Shown here one piece after another: positions 12,044 to 25,039 of a stretch of 64,000 nucleotides of DNA (position 1 is the first letter of the stretch; each line of letters begins with the position of its first letter). Made by a program: the position numbers and the translations under genes. A model generated the notes under the pieces. The model was not told the DNA's origin. It searched no databases and saw only the letters and a list, made by a program, of their open reading frames with translations. The stretch is from contig QUOL01000007.1 of NCBI GenBank assembly GCA_009761415.1, positions 1,674,001 through 1,738,000 of the forward strand, given 5' to 3'. The DNA comes from Sarcomyxa edulis. Its lineage: Eukaryota; Basidiomycota; Agaricomycetes; Agaricales; Mycenaceae.

Positions 12044-14317
12044 ATGTGTGCCATTCTTGCAGTCAATGGACTTAGAAGCCCAGCTGGTGACAGAGCTCGC
12101 TCTATCGCGATGTCGAAACGACTGCGCCATCGTGGCCCAGATTGGTCCGGATGTTATGTCGGAAAAGATACAATTCTCGTTCACGAAAGACTTGCCATCG
12201 TCGGTGTTGGTCAGTCCCTCTCAAGTCAATTTGCCGTGATAAAATTTTCTGGAACATCCAAAAACAGACAGTGGCGCACAACCTTTGGTCAGTGAGGACG
12301 GTAAAATTATCCTCGCCGTTAACGGAGAGATCTACAACCATATCGCGCTCCGCGAAAGTGTTGGCCCCGATGTAAAATTCAAGACACACTCTGACTGTGA
12401 ACCTATTATCGCCTTGGTATGTAGCTTATTCTGCGCGTAAACTCACGAGACTCATTGTCCGATAGTACCGAAAGTATGATAAGGGCTTGTGCAACCTCCT
12501 CGATGGAATGTTCGCGTTTGTCCTTCTAGACGAGTCCGTTACCCCCGCTCGAGTTATCGCAGCCCGTGACCCCATTGGTGTTGCTACTCTATATCAAGGA
12601 TGGAGCTCCAAACGACCAGGAGTTGTCTACTTCGCCTCTGAACTCAAAGCAATCGTTGATGAATGCGACAAAATCATCTCCTTCCCACCAGGCCATGTCT
12701 ACGACAGTCGTGACGATTCTACTACCCGCTATTACAACCCTACATGGTGGCACGGTGACGATGAAGGTCCTACTGCTACCATTCCCACCAACCCCGCTGA
12801 TCTGACTCTATTGCGCGAATCCCTTGAGGAGGCTGTACGAAAACGGCTCATGTCCGAGGTCCCCTATGGCGTTCTTCTTAGTGGTGGACTCGACAGTAGT
12901 TTGATTGCCGCTATCGCCTCGAGAGAAACAGAAAAGGTCGCTCAAGCCCAATATGAATTACGGAAACGAAAGGCATTGCAGGCAACAAGTGGCCCATCGA
13001 CCCCCACGGGTCTAATTAATGAACAAGGTTCGTGGCTGGGTTTAATACCCGTCTCGTATCTGACTTCTGTTGTGAATAGCTACCCTCGCCGCATGGCCTC
13101 AGTTGCATTCTTTCTCTATAGGTCTCGAGAACTCTCCAGACCTTCTCGCTGCTAGAAAGGTTGCACACTATCTTGGCACGGTTCACCACGAATATGTCTT
13201 CACAGTCCAGGAGGGTCTAGACGCCATTCCCGACGTGATCTATCATCTCGAAACATACGACGTTACCACTGTTCGTGCCAGCACGCCTATGTATCTGCTC
13301 AGCCGCAAGATCAAGGCCATGGGTGTAAAGATGGTGCTGAGTGGAGAAGGAAGTGACGAGATCTTGGGAGGTAATATCACATCAAACCCTTCTTCCGCAA
13401 ACGTTTTTGTAATATATGACCATGCGCAGGCTACCTCTATTTCCATGCTGCTCCCGATGCCACATCGTTCCACCAAGAGACCGTCAAACGAGTCAAGAAC
13501 CTACACACGTCAGATTGTCTCCGTGCCAACAAGTGAGTTTCTCCATCTGAGACGTGTTTTCTGAGCTAATCAAACCAGGTCGACGATGGCATGGGGTCTC
13601 GAAGCCCGCGTTCCGTTCCTCGACAAGGCTTTCCTCGAAGTAGCAATGAACATTGACCCGAAGGAAAAGATGTTCAAGAAAGGTGACGGTCAAGAAGTTG
13701 ATTCCGAAGGCCGCCCTAAGATGGAGAAGGTGTGATAGCTTCCACACTATATTGCTACTTCTCTGACGTTCCGTCCAGTATATCCTCCGGAAAGCATTCG
13801 ACTGTTCTCCGGATGACAAGGTAATGATTGATTATCTCTTTCACTTCAATCTATCTAATCCCTGCTCCCTGATCTTTAGCCATATTTGCCCAGTTCTATC
13901 TTGTGGCGTCAAAAAGAGCAATTTTCCGATGGTGTTGGCTATTCTTGGATTGACGGGTAAAAATAATATTCTAGCATGCAGGAAACCCAGCCTAATATTG
14001 CTTGCTTACAGGATAAAAGACCACGCCGCAACCAGTGTTTCGGATGAGGACTTTGCCAAACGAAGTGAGCGTTGGCCTTCGGAGGTTCCTGACACGAAGG
14101 AGGCATATCTTTTCCGTGAAATCTTCGATGGTGCGTCTTTCATAGGCGGTGTCGTTTCAACTACTGACCTCAAACTCCTGGTTGGATAGGTCTTTTCCCG
14201 ACAGAGGCTGCAGCCAAGACGGCGGTCAGGTGGATACCTCGAGGCGACTGGGGATGTGCTGCTGATCCTAGTGGACGCGCTGTTAGCATTCACAACGCGG
14301 CATACGAGGCAAAGTAG
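12044..14317 (+). CDS. ASN1: Asparagine synthetase (glutamine-hydrolysing)
   Basis: Converts aspartate, glutamine and ATP to asparagine. The N-terminal class-II glutamine amidotransferase domain has the catalytic Cys2 (MCAILAVNG), [22 protein letters not shown], the exon join to [11 protein letters not shown] and AVNGEIYNH. The synthetase domain has [33 protein letters not shown], the ATP-pyrophosphatase P-loop [66 protein letters not shown] and YILRKAFD. At least seven short introns are present, and the first joins GV to DSGAQPL. Residue 3 is alanine where the family normally has glycine (MCGI). The catalytic cysteine is kept. Confidence 0.93.
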
Positions 14318-14661
14318 TTGTATTGATTATCCGCAAGACGCACTGGCAGCATGATGGTACAGCTTAAATCTAGTAGACCAAAAAATAGTAATAGCTGAGA
14401 ATACGAGTTTAAAGAGTGTTTGCAGAGAAGACTGGATGGATGAGGGTATGAGACTGGTACGTGATCGACATGAACTCGGAATGAGAGTGGTTGTGAAGGT
14501 ATCATAAAACAAGTGAACACTATAAATGACACAGCAGAGGGATATGTAAGATGTGAAAAGCATGAGAGGGAGAAAAGACTGGCCATGTTGGGTAAATAAG
14601 TTTGGGGGAGATATTGTAGATGGAGATATAGGTATGATGGCAGCATTAAATGTCTAGGACT
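14318..14661. other. Convergent intergenic region
   Basis: Lies between the 3' ends of asparagine synthetase (+) and the RhoGEF (-). AT-richer than the flanking exons; no coding signal or repeat seen. Confidence 0.5.
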
Positions 14662-17600
14662 TCAAACGCGGTTTAGAGAAGGATCGTGTGCAAGCATCTG
14701 GCGATATAAGCCTACCCCAGAGTCTTCCGAGGGAGCCGGGGATGCTAGTGCTTTGGTGGTGGCCACTCGAGTGGTTGAACCCGTCTGAGACGTATTGCGA
14801 GAACGTTTAGAAGGGGCTGGCGTGGCTAGTTGCGAACGGGTACTGGTGTCCCAAGCAGGTCTCGTGATCGTAGCCTTGGCGTAATTGGGGCCATCCTCCG
14901 AGGCCGATTGCGGTGGGCGCCGCGAGGTTGGGGTGACAGTACGACGGCTAGTACTGGTAGTGGGTCGTGGTGTTGTTGAAGAGCTTTCACCTGAGACCAG
15001 ACGAGTGCCGAATTTGGCATTGGCAGATGATTCTCGGCCGTAAGACGACGAACCTCCGCCTCTCCTGGGCGCGATTGGAGCTCGGCCTTTGATTATGGGT
15101 TTTTGAACGGTGATTTTATCAGCACCCCAGTAAGAGAAGCTCATTTTACTCTTCCTGTCCGAATCATCAGAACTCCCTCCCCCGTCCTCATCGTCGTCTG
15201 GGAGAGGGATGATTCGAGGCTGGGTGGTGTGGACCTGAGCCCGTGATCGAACCACACTGATACACAGAAAATTATCAGGACATCGGCAAGAGCTTGTTAA
15301 TGAATGATATACTCACTCTTCCATCGAGACGACTCCCTCTCGTGGTTGAACGACATCCCCAATTGCCCAGGTCTCGATCTACAAAAGAAGAACAGCAAGA
15401 GATTAGAAAGACCTGTAAGCCGATCGAGGAAACTGAATTACCGACCTTGAGGAATTTATACAGATTGCGAGGTTTTGTATGAGAGTTCCGCCGACCTGTC
15501 GTCGCATACTTTGCTTTGCCTTGCAACTCGGGTAGCGAATTGGTTCTCGAGGTAGTTGCAGCTACTAAAGGCAAAGAAGTCGTCCCCACTCTTTGGCATT
15601 GCAATACGACGTCATTGAAGACTACAAACCACAGATCCTTCTTACCCCCCATGCCCGTTCCCGTATGAAGGACATCACTGAGACGCTTGAAGGAAGACTT
15701 CCCTCTGACACCTTTCCCGTTCGTCACCGGTGGAGGAGAGGAAATTTTTGGAGAAGCGCTGGGTGGACTTGGACTCGGGATACATTGCCGTTCTTCGATA
15801 AGGACCCTTGATGGTTTAGGCAAAGCGAGCTGTCTAACTTTATCGAGACCCTCGATGCGAGCAAAAACATCTCTTGTCTTGTCTCGCTCTTCCTTTTGTA
15901 TCTTCTCGTCTTCAATGCTCCGCACGATGGTTTCCACTTCCGCAACCATCTGCAGAGTGCTTTCATACTCGAAGGTACTCGGGTCCGTATGGAAGAGGAG
16001 ATTTTGGAAAAGAAGAGGGTATTTGAGCAGACGTTGGAACGGCTTTGAAAGCGTGATGGCCAACCCAGTCTCTCCTTTTTCGCATGCATTCTCTTCGAGT
16101 TTTTGCAAGAATTTACACACTCTTTGCCACTCCCCAGCGTCCTGTTTCTTGGGCTTCTTCGTCGTGACGTTGGAAAGAGCGTCGTCTACTTGTTCGAGTG
16201 CTCGTTCAAGGTGTAGCACGTAAGTGGCGTATCCATGGAAGATATCAGACTAGAAACATTATCACTCGCCGCACAACGAATCGGCCAAGAAAAATTACTC
16301 ACGTTTGATACGAAGACGTCTGCGAGAGATCTAACAAGAGGAAACTGCTCGTCATATCTCTTCTTCAAGGCTTCGCATAGTCTTTTATGGCCGTCGAGTA
16401 CGCCGCTATCTACTACTTCTAGACAGATCCGCAGATCCTCGGGTAGTTGATGAGGAGCGAGGGAAGTGCCGAAAACGCTGTCAGAAGATGTCTGACTCTT
16501 CTTGAATTTCCCCAACATACCGGCCTTTTGTTGTGGAGATGGTACACCCTTCGCAGAGGATTGAGTCTGGCTGACATTCCGTTCCCTTTCCCGATCTGCA
16601 ATGGATTGCCGGCCTAGAGATTGTGTAGACGCAGACATGGGATTCGTCCGGGGAGGTGGAGGTAGTGAGTGGTGAGAACGAGAAGGAAATGGGACGGCGG
16701 TTTTGCCTGTAGTTCTCGTGGCTGTAGCACGATAAGGTGAACGAGGGTGGTTGTGCTTGGAAACTTGGTTAGCGGCGTTGGCTGGTCTCTTCGAGGATGA
16801 TGTATATCCCTTCCCAAGCTGATCGTCGCCCTCATCTTCTTCATCTGTTTCCAGAGATTCCGCGTCAATATTAGGTGTTTCCTTATTAATAGAATCTGGA
16901 GGCGGACTAGAAGGAGTCGGGGTCATGAATCTCGCAGCGATAGGAGGTAATTGGTCGGTCGATTCGACTGGAGAGTCTGAACGAAAATAGTCATATTCTA
17001 GGTTAGGCGTAGATGACAATGGGGAACCGGGCGTAGACGCAAAAGGATGCAGGAGGGGATCGATGAAGGTATCTTTCATTTTGATGAGTTCCTGGACGTA
17101 TCTACAGTCTGACATCAACAAAAGGCACGATTACGACTGCAAGGTACTAATCACCTCTCCTCACTGGATATAATTTCGAACAAGACCTCTTGTCGCGTGC
17201 GTTCTCGAGATCCTAGGTTGGACACGAGGTCTTCTTCGGTAACCTCACTCCAGGACGTAGCCGCGAGAATACGACTTCCACTGTTATTCGACATTTGGGA
17301 ATATGGAGTCCCTGACCTAAGAGATGGTAGAGAACCAACGTCACCGTTGCCTCTGTAAGGGGAAACAGTACGTGTAGACGCCGCTTTGGCACTGCTATTG
17401 CCCTTGTGAGTAGATGCGACGTCTACCTTGGATGAAGATGCAGTAGAAGTAGATCCACGAGGTTCCTTGCCATGAGTCGCCTGGAAACGAGACACGGTAG
17501 TTTTCATGGGAGGCGCTGGGGTACCATTACCAGGTGCATCAGGCAAGGCGCGATCGAGAGTTGCAGGTGTTCCTGGTGGAGAAATAAAAGCGACTTTCTT

Positions 17601-18041
17601 ATGATTATCACTTGTAGTAGGTGTGTTAGGGCCCCCGTTCGCGGTCTTGCGAGAACTACGACCGGTAGAGTCTGGCTCTGCACGGGGGGTAGTAGCACGG
17701 GCAACATCCTCAGCAGATGGACCGTCGTGTCGCGTATCAGAAACTGGAGGCGTTGGAGTTGGAGATGAAGGTGTGGGTGTTGAAAGAGTAGAATGAGATG
17801 TAGAATGTTCCTGTGTGGGAGGTAAAGGACGTGGAGGGAGCTGAGCGGAGAGTTGTTCTGGAACGAGCTCTGGAAGAGGTTTAAAGGAAGTAAAAGAGTT
17901 TGGAGTAGAGGTGGCGCGTTGAGATTCCTCTGGAGGCGGCCAACTACGAAGAGGAGGGAACTTTTCCTTCTGTGGTGGGGTGGTGGAATCCTTGTCCTTT
18001 GTACCGCCTCCTACGCGGAGACGCTGAAGAAAGGCCTTCAT
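14662..18041 (-). CDS. Rho guanine nucleotide exchange factor (DH-PH)
   Basis: Dbl-family activator of Rho-type GTPases. From the N-terminus: MKAFLQRLRVGGG, then about 230 residues of Ser/Pro/Thr-rich disordered sequence. The first DH block is RERTRQEVLFEIISSEERYV followed by ELIKMKDTFIDPLLHP. A low-complexity insert of about 200 residues with many SPP/PSS runs follows. DH then resumes with LPEDLRICLEVVDSGVLDGH, FPLVRSLADVF, YVLHLERALEQVDDAL, LAITLSKPFQRLLKYPLLFQ (the most conserved DH helix) and VETIVRSIEDEK. A PH-like region contains GKKDLWFVVFNDVVLQCQR and RNLYKFLKVETWAIGD. The tail is again disordered and ends VGLYRQMLAHDPSLNRV. Introns are few and short. It is divergent from the methyltransferase gene, with 187 bp between starts. 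Confidence 0.88.
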
Positions 18042-18228
18042 GTTGGGTATCTAGAAAACTAAGACGATGATCTGTCCAGTATTCTTGGTAAAAGTCCGCA
18101 GCAAAGAGCGGATTCACAGGACGAAGAGAGAAAACGTGTTGGAAAGACTTGGAGAGTGAACATGCAACATCGGGTCCGTAACCGCGTGTTTGAACTCAAC
18201 CACCAACTATACCCCTCATCTAGGGCGC

Positions 18229-19215
18229 ATGCCCGCTCTGCCAGCTCATCACACAAAACACATTCCAGTCTTGCACTATCCTTTTCAAAATATATCCTTC
18301 CATCTCACTCAACGCGACGACGGCAAGTCAAACGGAACAGCGCTTTGGCTCGGCGCCCAATGTCTATCCGTATACTTGGCCTCCTTATATCGCACATCTC
18401 TCCATTTAGAAACTCGTCCAAAGGTCGTGGAACTAGGCAGTGGTATAGGTCTATCTGCGTGCGAAGTTTCTCTCTAAAATGCAACAAGATTTGAACATTA
18501 ATATTCCAACTCAACCAGCCTTGCCTTGTCTTCTCTTGGTTGGGATGTGTTGGCAACCGACATCCCCACCGTCATATCGACCGTTCTGAGTCACAATATT
18601 ACTACCAACCTCGCCAGTCTTCCACTCAATTCTGGCTTAATTCAAATCCGTCAACTTGACTGGACAATACCTCCAGATCAATGGATATGGCATGACGACA
18701 AGACCATTGCCTCCGAATCGTCGTCTCCCTCCCATCCGTCCAATCCCTCAAAGCTTCTAAACCCACCTTTTGACCTCATCATTAGTGCCGACACCATATA
18801 CACCCCCGCTCTAGTCCAGCCTCTTCTCCGATCCCTGCACGCTCTTTGCACGTTGTCTATAGCTGCCTCACCACCTACTGCGCATCCGCCGCCCGTCTAT
18901 TTATGTATCGAGCGCCGGGATCCCATATTAGTGGACCATGCATTAACGGAAGCAAGAGAAACCTGGAAATTCAACACAGTACGTATTCCTGATCGCAAAG
19001 TGACCAAGGCTATGGAAAAAGGCGGCATCAAATGGCAAAAGAGCGAATGGGAAGGAGTCGAAATTTGGAAGCTGACTCTCGGCCGACAGCAGGAAAAAAA
19101 TGGCACACCTTCGCGTTACCGTGAAGACAACCGGGGAGACGATCCCGTCTCAAGGAACGATACAGCTGCAGTCAATCATAAAATAGTATTCACGACGTCC
19201 ACAGAAACCAATTAA
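18229..19215 (+). CDS. METTL21/Methyltransf_16-type protein methyltransferase
   Basis: Class-I SAM-dependent methyltransferase of the family that modifies lysines of chaperones and translation factors. N-terminal FHLTQRDDGKSNGTALWLGA precedes the SAM-binding motif KVVELGSGIGLSA. One intron with a CAACCAG acceptor follows, and then LSSLGWDVLATDIP, IQIRQLDWT and the family motif DLIISADTIYTPALVQPLL. A C-terminal WEGVEIWKLTL strand and a polar tail complete it. The ATG at 18229 is the first ATG in frame. About 300 residues. The substrate cannot be told from sequence. Confidence 0.85.
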
Positions 19216-19552
19216 ATCATATGTGCATGTACCGTTTTTTTTTGCACGATAAGAATCGAGTAAATTATGTTTTCGATTAGCGGGGCAACCCCGGGTAAAA
19301 CGTGGATTCTACAAGGCAGAGAAGTGGTCATCGATTTGGCCACCTTGCCGCTCGTGGAGTAGTCGTGGGTTATTTCGTGGTGACGTCGGGGTCGTAAAAG
19401 GTATACCTTGATCTGCAACCAGGTATTATATACAATAGTTGTTCGTCGTGGCCGGAGGGTCGATGATTAGGTGGAACGACTTGTTCCATTCGGCTCCGTT
19501 GATCTATAGACGATCAGAACCTGAGGAGCGTGATTCAGAATTTAGATGCGAC
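19216..19552. other. Convergent intergenic region
   Basis: 3' flanks of the methyltransferase (+) and the EF-hand-like gene (-). Contains a T-rich run near 19231 and no coding signal. Confidence 0.5.
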
Positions 19553-20261
19553 TCACGAAAGAGTGTTGGTATTGCTCTCATCTGGTTCTACCTCTTCACG
19601 TCGACTAGAAACTAGCTTCAGGGTCCGATCAAAGCCATGGGTAGACTGTGAAGAGGTAATGTATTCGTCAAGTCCCAAGAAATGTTCTATACGCAACTTA
19701 CCAAATCTCTCCATGTCTCCTCTTCGTCGTTTTCTGTCTGCAATTGATATATTTGCAAGAACCCGTTGAATCTAGAGAGACGGTAAGCAGGTTGCAGGGA
19801 ATGTCGCAAGACAAGTTACACACGTCAGACCACCATCGTCTGTGCAATCCAGAAAATCTATAAGTTCCTCCTTGGTCTCGTCAGAGAACGGGGCCCCATT
19901 GGTGTCACGAGCATATGCGTCGAGTCCTTCTGAAGTGAGTGACGCCCCTTCAGGTGGAGTCAACAGAGCTATGCGTTTATCTTCTGTGGGAGGTTTTGGT
20001 GGCGACGGCACGCAATACTTTGCAAAGATGTGCTTCAAGCACAGTTCTAACTGTAGAATAGATCGCGTTCATTTAGCTCGAGTACTCGTGTTGGGGAATC
20101 GCGAGTGTCTGTCTCACCTGAAGAGAAATGGCGCCGTCATCGTCCAGCAATTGCACACCTGCTTGATAATTTCTATGTCCTTGCCTTGATCCTGGCTCTG
20201 GTGTTTCGGCACGAGGGGACTGCATGCCCGAGTCAAAAGCTTGACGAAGTGAGTATGCCAT
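19553..20261 (-). CDS. Small Miro-like EF-hand-associated domain protein
   Basis: Short protein (about 190 residues, at least four exons). It starts MAYSLRQAFDSGMQSPRAET, followed by LLDDDGAISLQ. After an intron comes LKHIFAKYCVPSPPKPPTED, LTSEGLDAYARDTNG, SDETKEELIDFLDC, then DGGLTFNGFLQIYQLQTEND joined across an intron, EEETWRDL, STHGFDRTLKL and a polar end. The segment GLTFNGFLQIYQL...ETWRDL..HGFDRTLKL closely resembles the EF-hand-associated type-2 module of Miro GTPases (GLT..GFL.L...ETTW..LR.FGYD..L.L). No GTPase domain is present, so this is not Miro itself. A calcium-binding role is possible but the loop is not canonical. Divergent from PRP28 with 168 bp between starts. Confidence 0.62.
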
Positions 20262-20429
20262 TCTGGATTTCAGACTGGTACTGGTACTGAGATAAGATTG
20301 GCACTTGTCTCGAACAGGCCGAGCTGGGGGGGAACGCACGAAACGTCGGGTCAAACACTGAAGGAAAATGTCACGATTTACCGGTAGTGTCACGCTGTGT
20401 CACGAGTGTTTGTGACCTTCATTACCCCC

Positions 20430-23378
20430 ATGGCCTCTAGATCCCAACCACTGTCTATCGAGTCTTTGCTTCAGAAACAGAGACAGGAGAAGGAGGCGGC
20501 TTCAAAGGTGTGTGCGTTCTGTACTGTCCGAATACTGCTAACATATGTGCCCAGCCCAAATTCTTGTCAAAAGAAGAACGAGCTAAACTCGCCATAGCCA
20601 AGCGCGCACAAGAAATTAAGGATCAAAGGGACAAGGACGAAGCTTCCAGACAGGACCGAGAACGTCTTGAAAGAGAGGCGGAAGAGCTCAGGCAAAAGGA
20701 ACGGGGTCAGTCCAACAGGTACGGGGGCGGTGGTGGTGGTCGATGTCAGTCTATTGAAATCTCATCTTCTGCGAATTACAGCCTCGTGACCTCTCTTTAT
20801 TTTGTTTTCTTACAGATGATAATAATCGGTATGCCCATCCTGAACGAGATAGGCATGGTCGAGGGGACCGTCGCGATAATAGAGACAATAGAAGAGGTCC
20901 ACCACCTCCTCAGCAGCAACCTCAGGAGGACCGACGCGGGGCTCCTAGAGAAGGATACCAGAACGTTCCTACAGGTCCTCGAGCAGAACGTAGCAAAGGA
21001 GCTACTCCATCGACGGCTTCACCAGCACCTCCCACACCATCCTCTTCCATGCCCCCACCCCCACCTCCAATTCCCTACTCCGACCCCCTTCCACAGACCC
21101 TCCCAGAACCCACCACTCCATATGTCCCACCAATGACCGAAACCGATCTATCAGCCATCCGCTCACACTATCTCGGGGTCGACAAGAAGAAGCGCAAAAT
21201 CCGGAAGATGAACGACCGAAAATTCGTCTTTGACTGGGATGCCCAGGATGATACGTTCGCAGAAGATTCACCCAACGCAGTGGGTAGTAACCGACAGGGT
21301 GCACAGGTCATGTTTGGCCGTGGCCGTCTAGCAGGGATGGACGATGGTGGTGGAAGTGGACCTCGTAAAATCTCAAACGGTGTTGCTACTGATGCTCACC
21401 TCGCTGACCCGATGGAACGAAGACAAGCTGCGAAAGCAGGCTTGGACGAGAGGCATTGGAGTGAAAAACCTTTGCATGAGATGAAGGAACGTGATTGGCG
21501 TATCTTTCGAGAGGATTTCAGTATTTCTGCGAGAGGTTTGTTGATATGCCTCGTTTCAAGAGGTCTGATCCACTAATATATATCCCTCCTAGGTGGTCAC
21601 ATCCCTCACCCACTTCGATCTTGGTCTGAATCTGATATCCCGGAGACAATCCTGGACTGTATCAATAACATTGGCTACAAAGATCCATCTCCCATCCAAC
21701 GTCAAGCCATACCAATCGGGTTACAAAATCGAGATATCATTGGTATCGCCGAGACAGGTGAGAACAACGCTATATCCATCTAGTTGCCTAGAACTAAATG
21801 AGAACGTTGTTACAGGTTCCGGTAAAACAGCAGCTTTCGTCATCCCAATGTTAGCGTTCATCTCGAGTCTACCACCGTTTACGGACGACAACAGACATCT
21901 AGGACCATACGCACTTATCATGGCACCTACGCGTGAATTGGCGCAACAGATCGAGAGCGAGGCTAGGAAGTTTGCTTCCCCCCTTGGTTTCAAATGTGTT
22001 TCCATAGTCGGAGGGGTGCGTTCCTTTCATCTGAAACAATCATCTGACTGACTGACCAACATATCTCGACTTTGCACAGAGAGCAGTCGAAGAACAACAA
22101 TTCAACCTCCGAGAAGGTGCAGAAATCATCATCGCCACCCCCGGTCGTCTAAAAGACGTCATCGAACGACACGTCCTCGTTCTCTCCCAATGCCGCTACG
22201 TCGTCATGGACGAAGCCGACCGTATGGTCCATCTAGGATTCGAAGTCGATCTGACCTTCATCCTAGATGCACTACCATCGGAGACAATGGAAGGCGAGGA
22301 TATGGGCGACCAGATGGATGTGGACGGTGAGACGATGATCAAGAAAGGTCGTACGCGTGTGACGACGTTGTTCTCGGCTACGATGCCTCCTGCTGTTGAG
22401 AGGTTGGCTAGGAAGTATCTCAGGAAACCGGCTATCATTACGATTGGTGAAGCTGGTCGTGCGGTCGATACTGTGGAACAGCGAGTCGAGTTTGTTACTG
22501 GGGATGAGAAGAAGAAGTACGTCCTCGCATATTTCCTTGCGCCGATCTTACTTACTCTGATTCTGTTCAGACAAAAACTATTGGAGATCCTCAACAGTGG
22601 ACAATACCCCTCGCCTATCATTGTTTTCGTCAACCAAAAGAAGACTGCAGATATGGTCGCCAAAGATTTATCGCGTGCTGGTGTACGTCCCTTTTACCTT
22701 GTCTCTTGGTTTTCTATTCAGATCCCATCGTGATTATTATTGACCCTATTTCCCCTAGTGGAACGCGGCGACCTTGCATTCAGGGAAAAATCAAGAACAG
22801 CGTGAAGCCTCGCTACAATCCCTCCGGAACGGCGAATCCGATGTTTTGGTCGCTACCGATCTTGCGGGACGGGGTATCGACGTACAGGATGTCAGTCTGG
22901 TGATCAACTTCCAGATGGCGAATACTATCGAGGCGTATGTGCATCGTATCGGTGAGTTGCCTTTTCGTTTCTTTTTTGCTTCATGTTTCACCCGCTTGCG
23001 AGGATCAGTACTGATTGACGTGATGGGATGATGTAGGTCGTACGGGACGTGCTGGGAAATTGGGAACTGCAATAACGTTCTTGACGAATGATGACGACGA
23101 AGTGATGTGCGTATTGCTTATCCGTATTCACCTGTGTTTTTTCTGATGATGATCGATTTAACCCGTGTCATTTTCAATAGGTATGATTTGAAGCAAGGTA
23201 CGTTATCGACAGATACGCATATGCATTTTTCCATTGACTGATGATCTCTTGTTTTTGAATAGAAATCTCAAAGAGCCCGGTGAGCAAGGTACCTGTGGAG
23301 TTGGCGAAGCATGAGTCTGCGCAACATCGAGTGACGCGGGAAATGAAACGCAAACGTGATCCGGACGACCAAGGTTAA
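20430..23378 (+). CDS. PRP28: Spliceosomal DEAD-box RNA helicase Prp28 (DDX23)
   Basis: ATP-dependent RNA helicase that swaps U1 for U6 at the 5' splice site during spliceosome activation. The N-terminus is charged coiled coil ([20 protein letters not shown]) followed by an RDR/PQ-rich and Pro-rich region. Then comes [19 protein letters not shown] and FDWDAQDDT, a Prp28 signature, and [15 protein letters not shown]. Helicase motifs in order: SPIQRQAIP (Q), AETGSGKT (I), PTRELAQQ (Ia), TPGRL (Ib), DEADRM (II), SAT (III), [11 protein letters not shown] (IV), [10 protein letters not shown] (V) and HRIGRTGRAG (VI). At least nine introns. The ATG at 20430 fits the conserved N-terminal [15 protein letters not shown]. 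The end is at KRDPDDQG. Confidence 0.95.
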
Positions 23379-25039
23379 AAGACCCAGTTTGTACTCGGTC
23401 GGCGTCGTGTTTGATATGGACAGTGGAGTAGTGGTACCAGTGCTGAACATCTGTTATCGTTTCGTCCCGAGACCCGAGTTATCCGAGGATGTAGACCATG
23501 CCGTCGACTCCACTCTTTGAAAGTTTGAATGTGCACGCGCATGAACGATTGACGTTGCCGTTGAGCAGAACGTTTCCTCCGTCGACGAAAAGGGTGCTGG
23601 CCTCCACCAGCCTCAGCCTCAGTGCATCGGGGCGGGTCCCTCCTAATCCTAAGAGTCCTGCCGCGGCCGGCATCGTAATCGGACCAATCAGCTACGACAA
23701 CGTGGTTCGGATGATCGGATCAAAATTAAATCGACCCGATTAGGATGGGTGAATACGATCGAGTCGTTCATGGAGTTCATTTCTCGGCTTAGATGCCGGG
23801 ATAGGGGTGTTGGCGAGGTACGAGGAACGAACAGTCGGACTGGCGCTGGAGGGAGGGAGGGAGAGGACATTGCATAGTACTGATGTGGTATACTATGCAA
23901 TGACGAGGTCGACGATCTGACCTGGTAATATCATCAGCATGAGGTGTTGATGTTACATATCCATATAGCAGTCAGACTTACGAAAGGATGTAGTATCAGA
24001 AATCGGATGGGAGCTCCGAAGAGGCACTTAGGCTGGGTAGGCTTGATAAATGATAGAGTCCGCGTGCGGCGTGCATGATAGTGCCTACCATTCAATACTA
24101 TTACCATTAAATGCCCGTTGTTCGAATTTCTCAAGTTCGTGGGATGACATCTTTGGACGGACACACGCGAAGGAAGGGAAGGGAAAACGGACGTCGAGGA
24201 AAGTTGAATATTTTCGATTGGACCGGTGGGGCCGGAGTATGGGTGGGTGGGCGTTAACATACATACATACGCTGAGGATCAGCGAACAAGAGACGAAGCA
24301 CAGGTTGATGTATGACGGAGTGTAGGAGGTAGACGCTGTTGCAGGTAGAGACGGCAGTGTAGTGTATGGTGCGCGTGCGATGCGATGCGACGGAGACGTG
24401 CGGTGATAGAGGCAATGGACCAATGATAGTCTTGATATAGTCTTGGACTGCAGCAGCAGTTATCTGATAACACGCGATCAAGACTCGCAATGATCATGAA
24501 CCGGCGGGAGGGGGAGATTTCGGATTCAGATGTGGGATTCGGACTCGGACAGACTCGGCTCGGAGGCTGGGCGTAAAGTGGGTAGCGCACAAAGGAGTTG
24601 GCTGGAGCATACAGGGTGCGGGCGGCAGTCGAGTCTCGGAGGAAAGCAAGTGGTCCTTCATAGTCGGAAGCATAAGTGGTGGTTGCGCCACACGTCGAAG
24701 ATCCAAGAAGGCCAAGGACCCAAGTAAAAGCTAAGTGGAAAGCTAAGTGAATGGGTGAGTAGGATAATGGAAAGCTAGAATGAGAGAGAAGTAGCCAAGT
24801 GAGTGTTGCCAAGGAGTGCAAGGGCGTAGTAGGCTCGTAGCGCCAGCACCAAGTTTGTGAAGCATGGAATGAAGGACGGCGTCGGAGTAATTGGAGTGAG
24901 TGTTGCCGGCGGGTGTTCATTGGCGGAGTATGGTGTACGGCATGTCGGCAGATCGGCATTGTTGCGGATGGAGCGGTGTGATTTGGTAATAGAGTTGGTG
25001 TATAGACTGTCATCCCTCTCTCCTCTTCCTCCTACCAGT
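23379..25039. other. Long non-coding gap upstream of kinase gene
   Basis: 1.66 kb with no supported gene. It probably holds the promoter and long 5' leader of the kinase. It contains a purine-rich GGGAAGG run near 24170 and a short CATACATACATA repeat near 24260. The minus strand carries a long open frame (about 24279-25013), but its composition is Ser/His/Leu-rich without domains and I treat it as chance. Confidence 0.4.

Noticed and set aside
24279..25013. Minus-strand open frame of 244 codons upstream of the kinase
   Set aside because: No domain, composition typical of non-coding sequence, and many overlapping frames on both strands. More likely leader/promoter DNA of the kinase.
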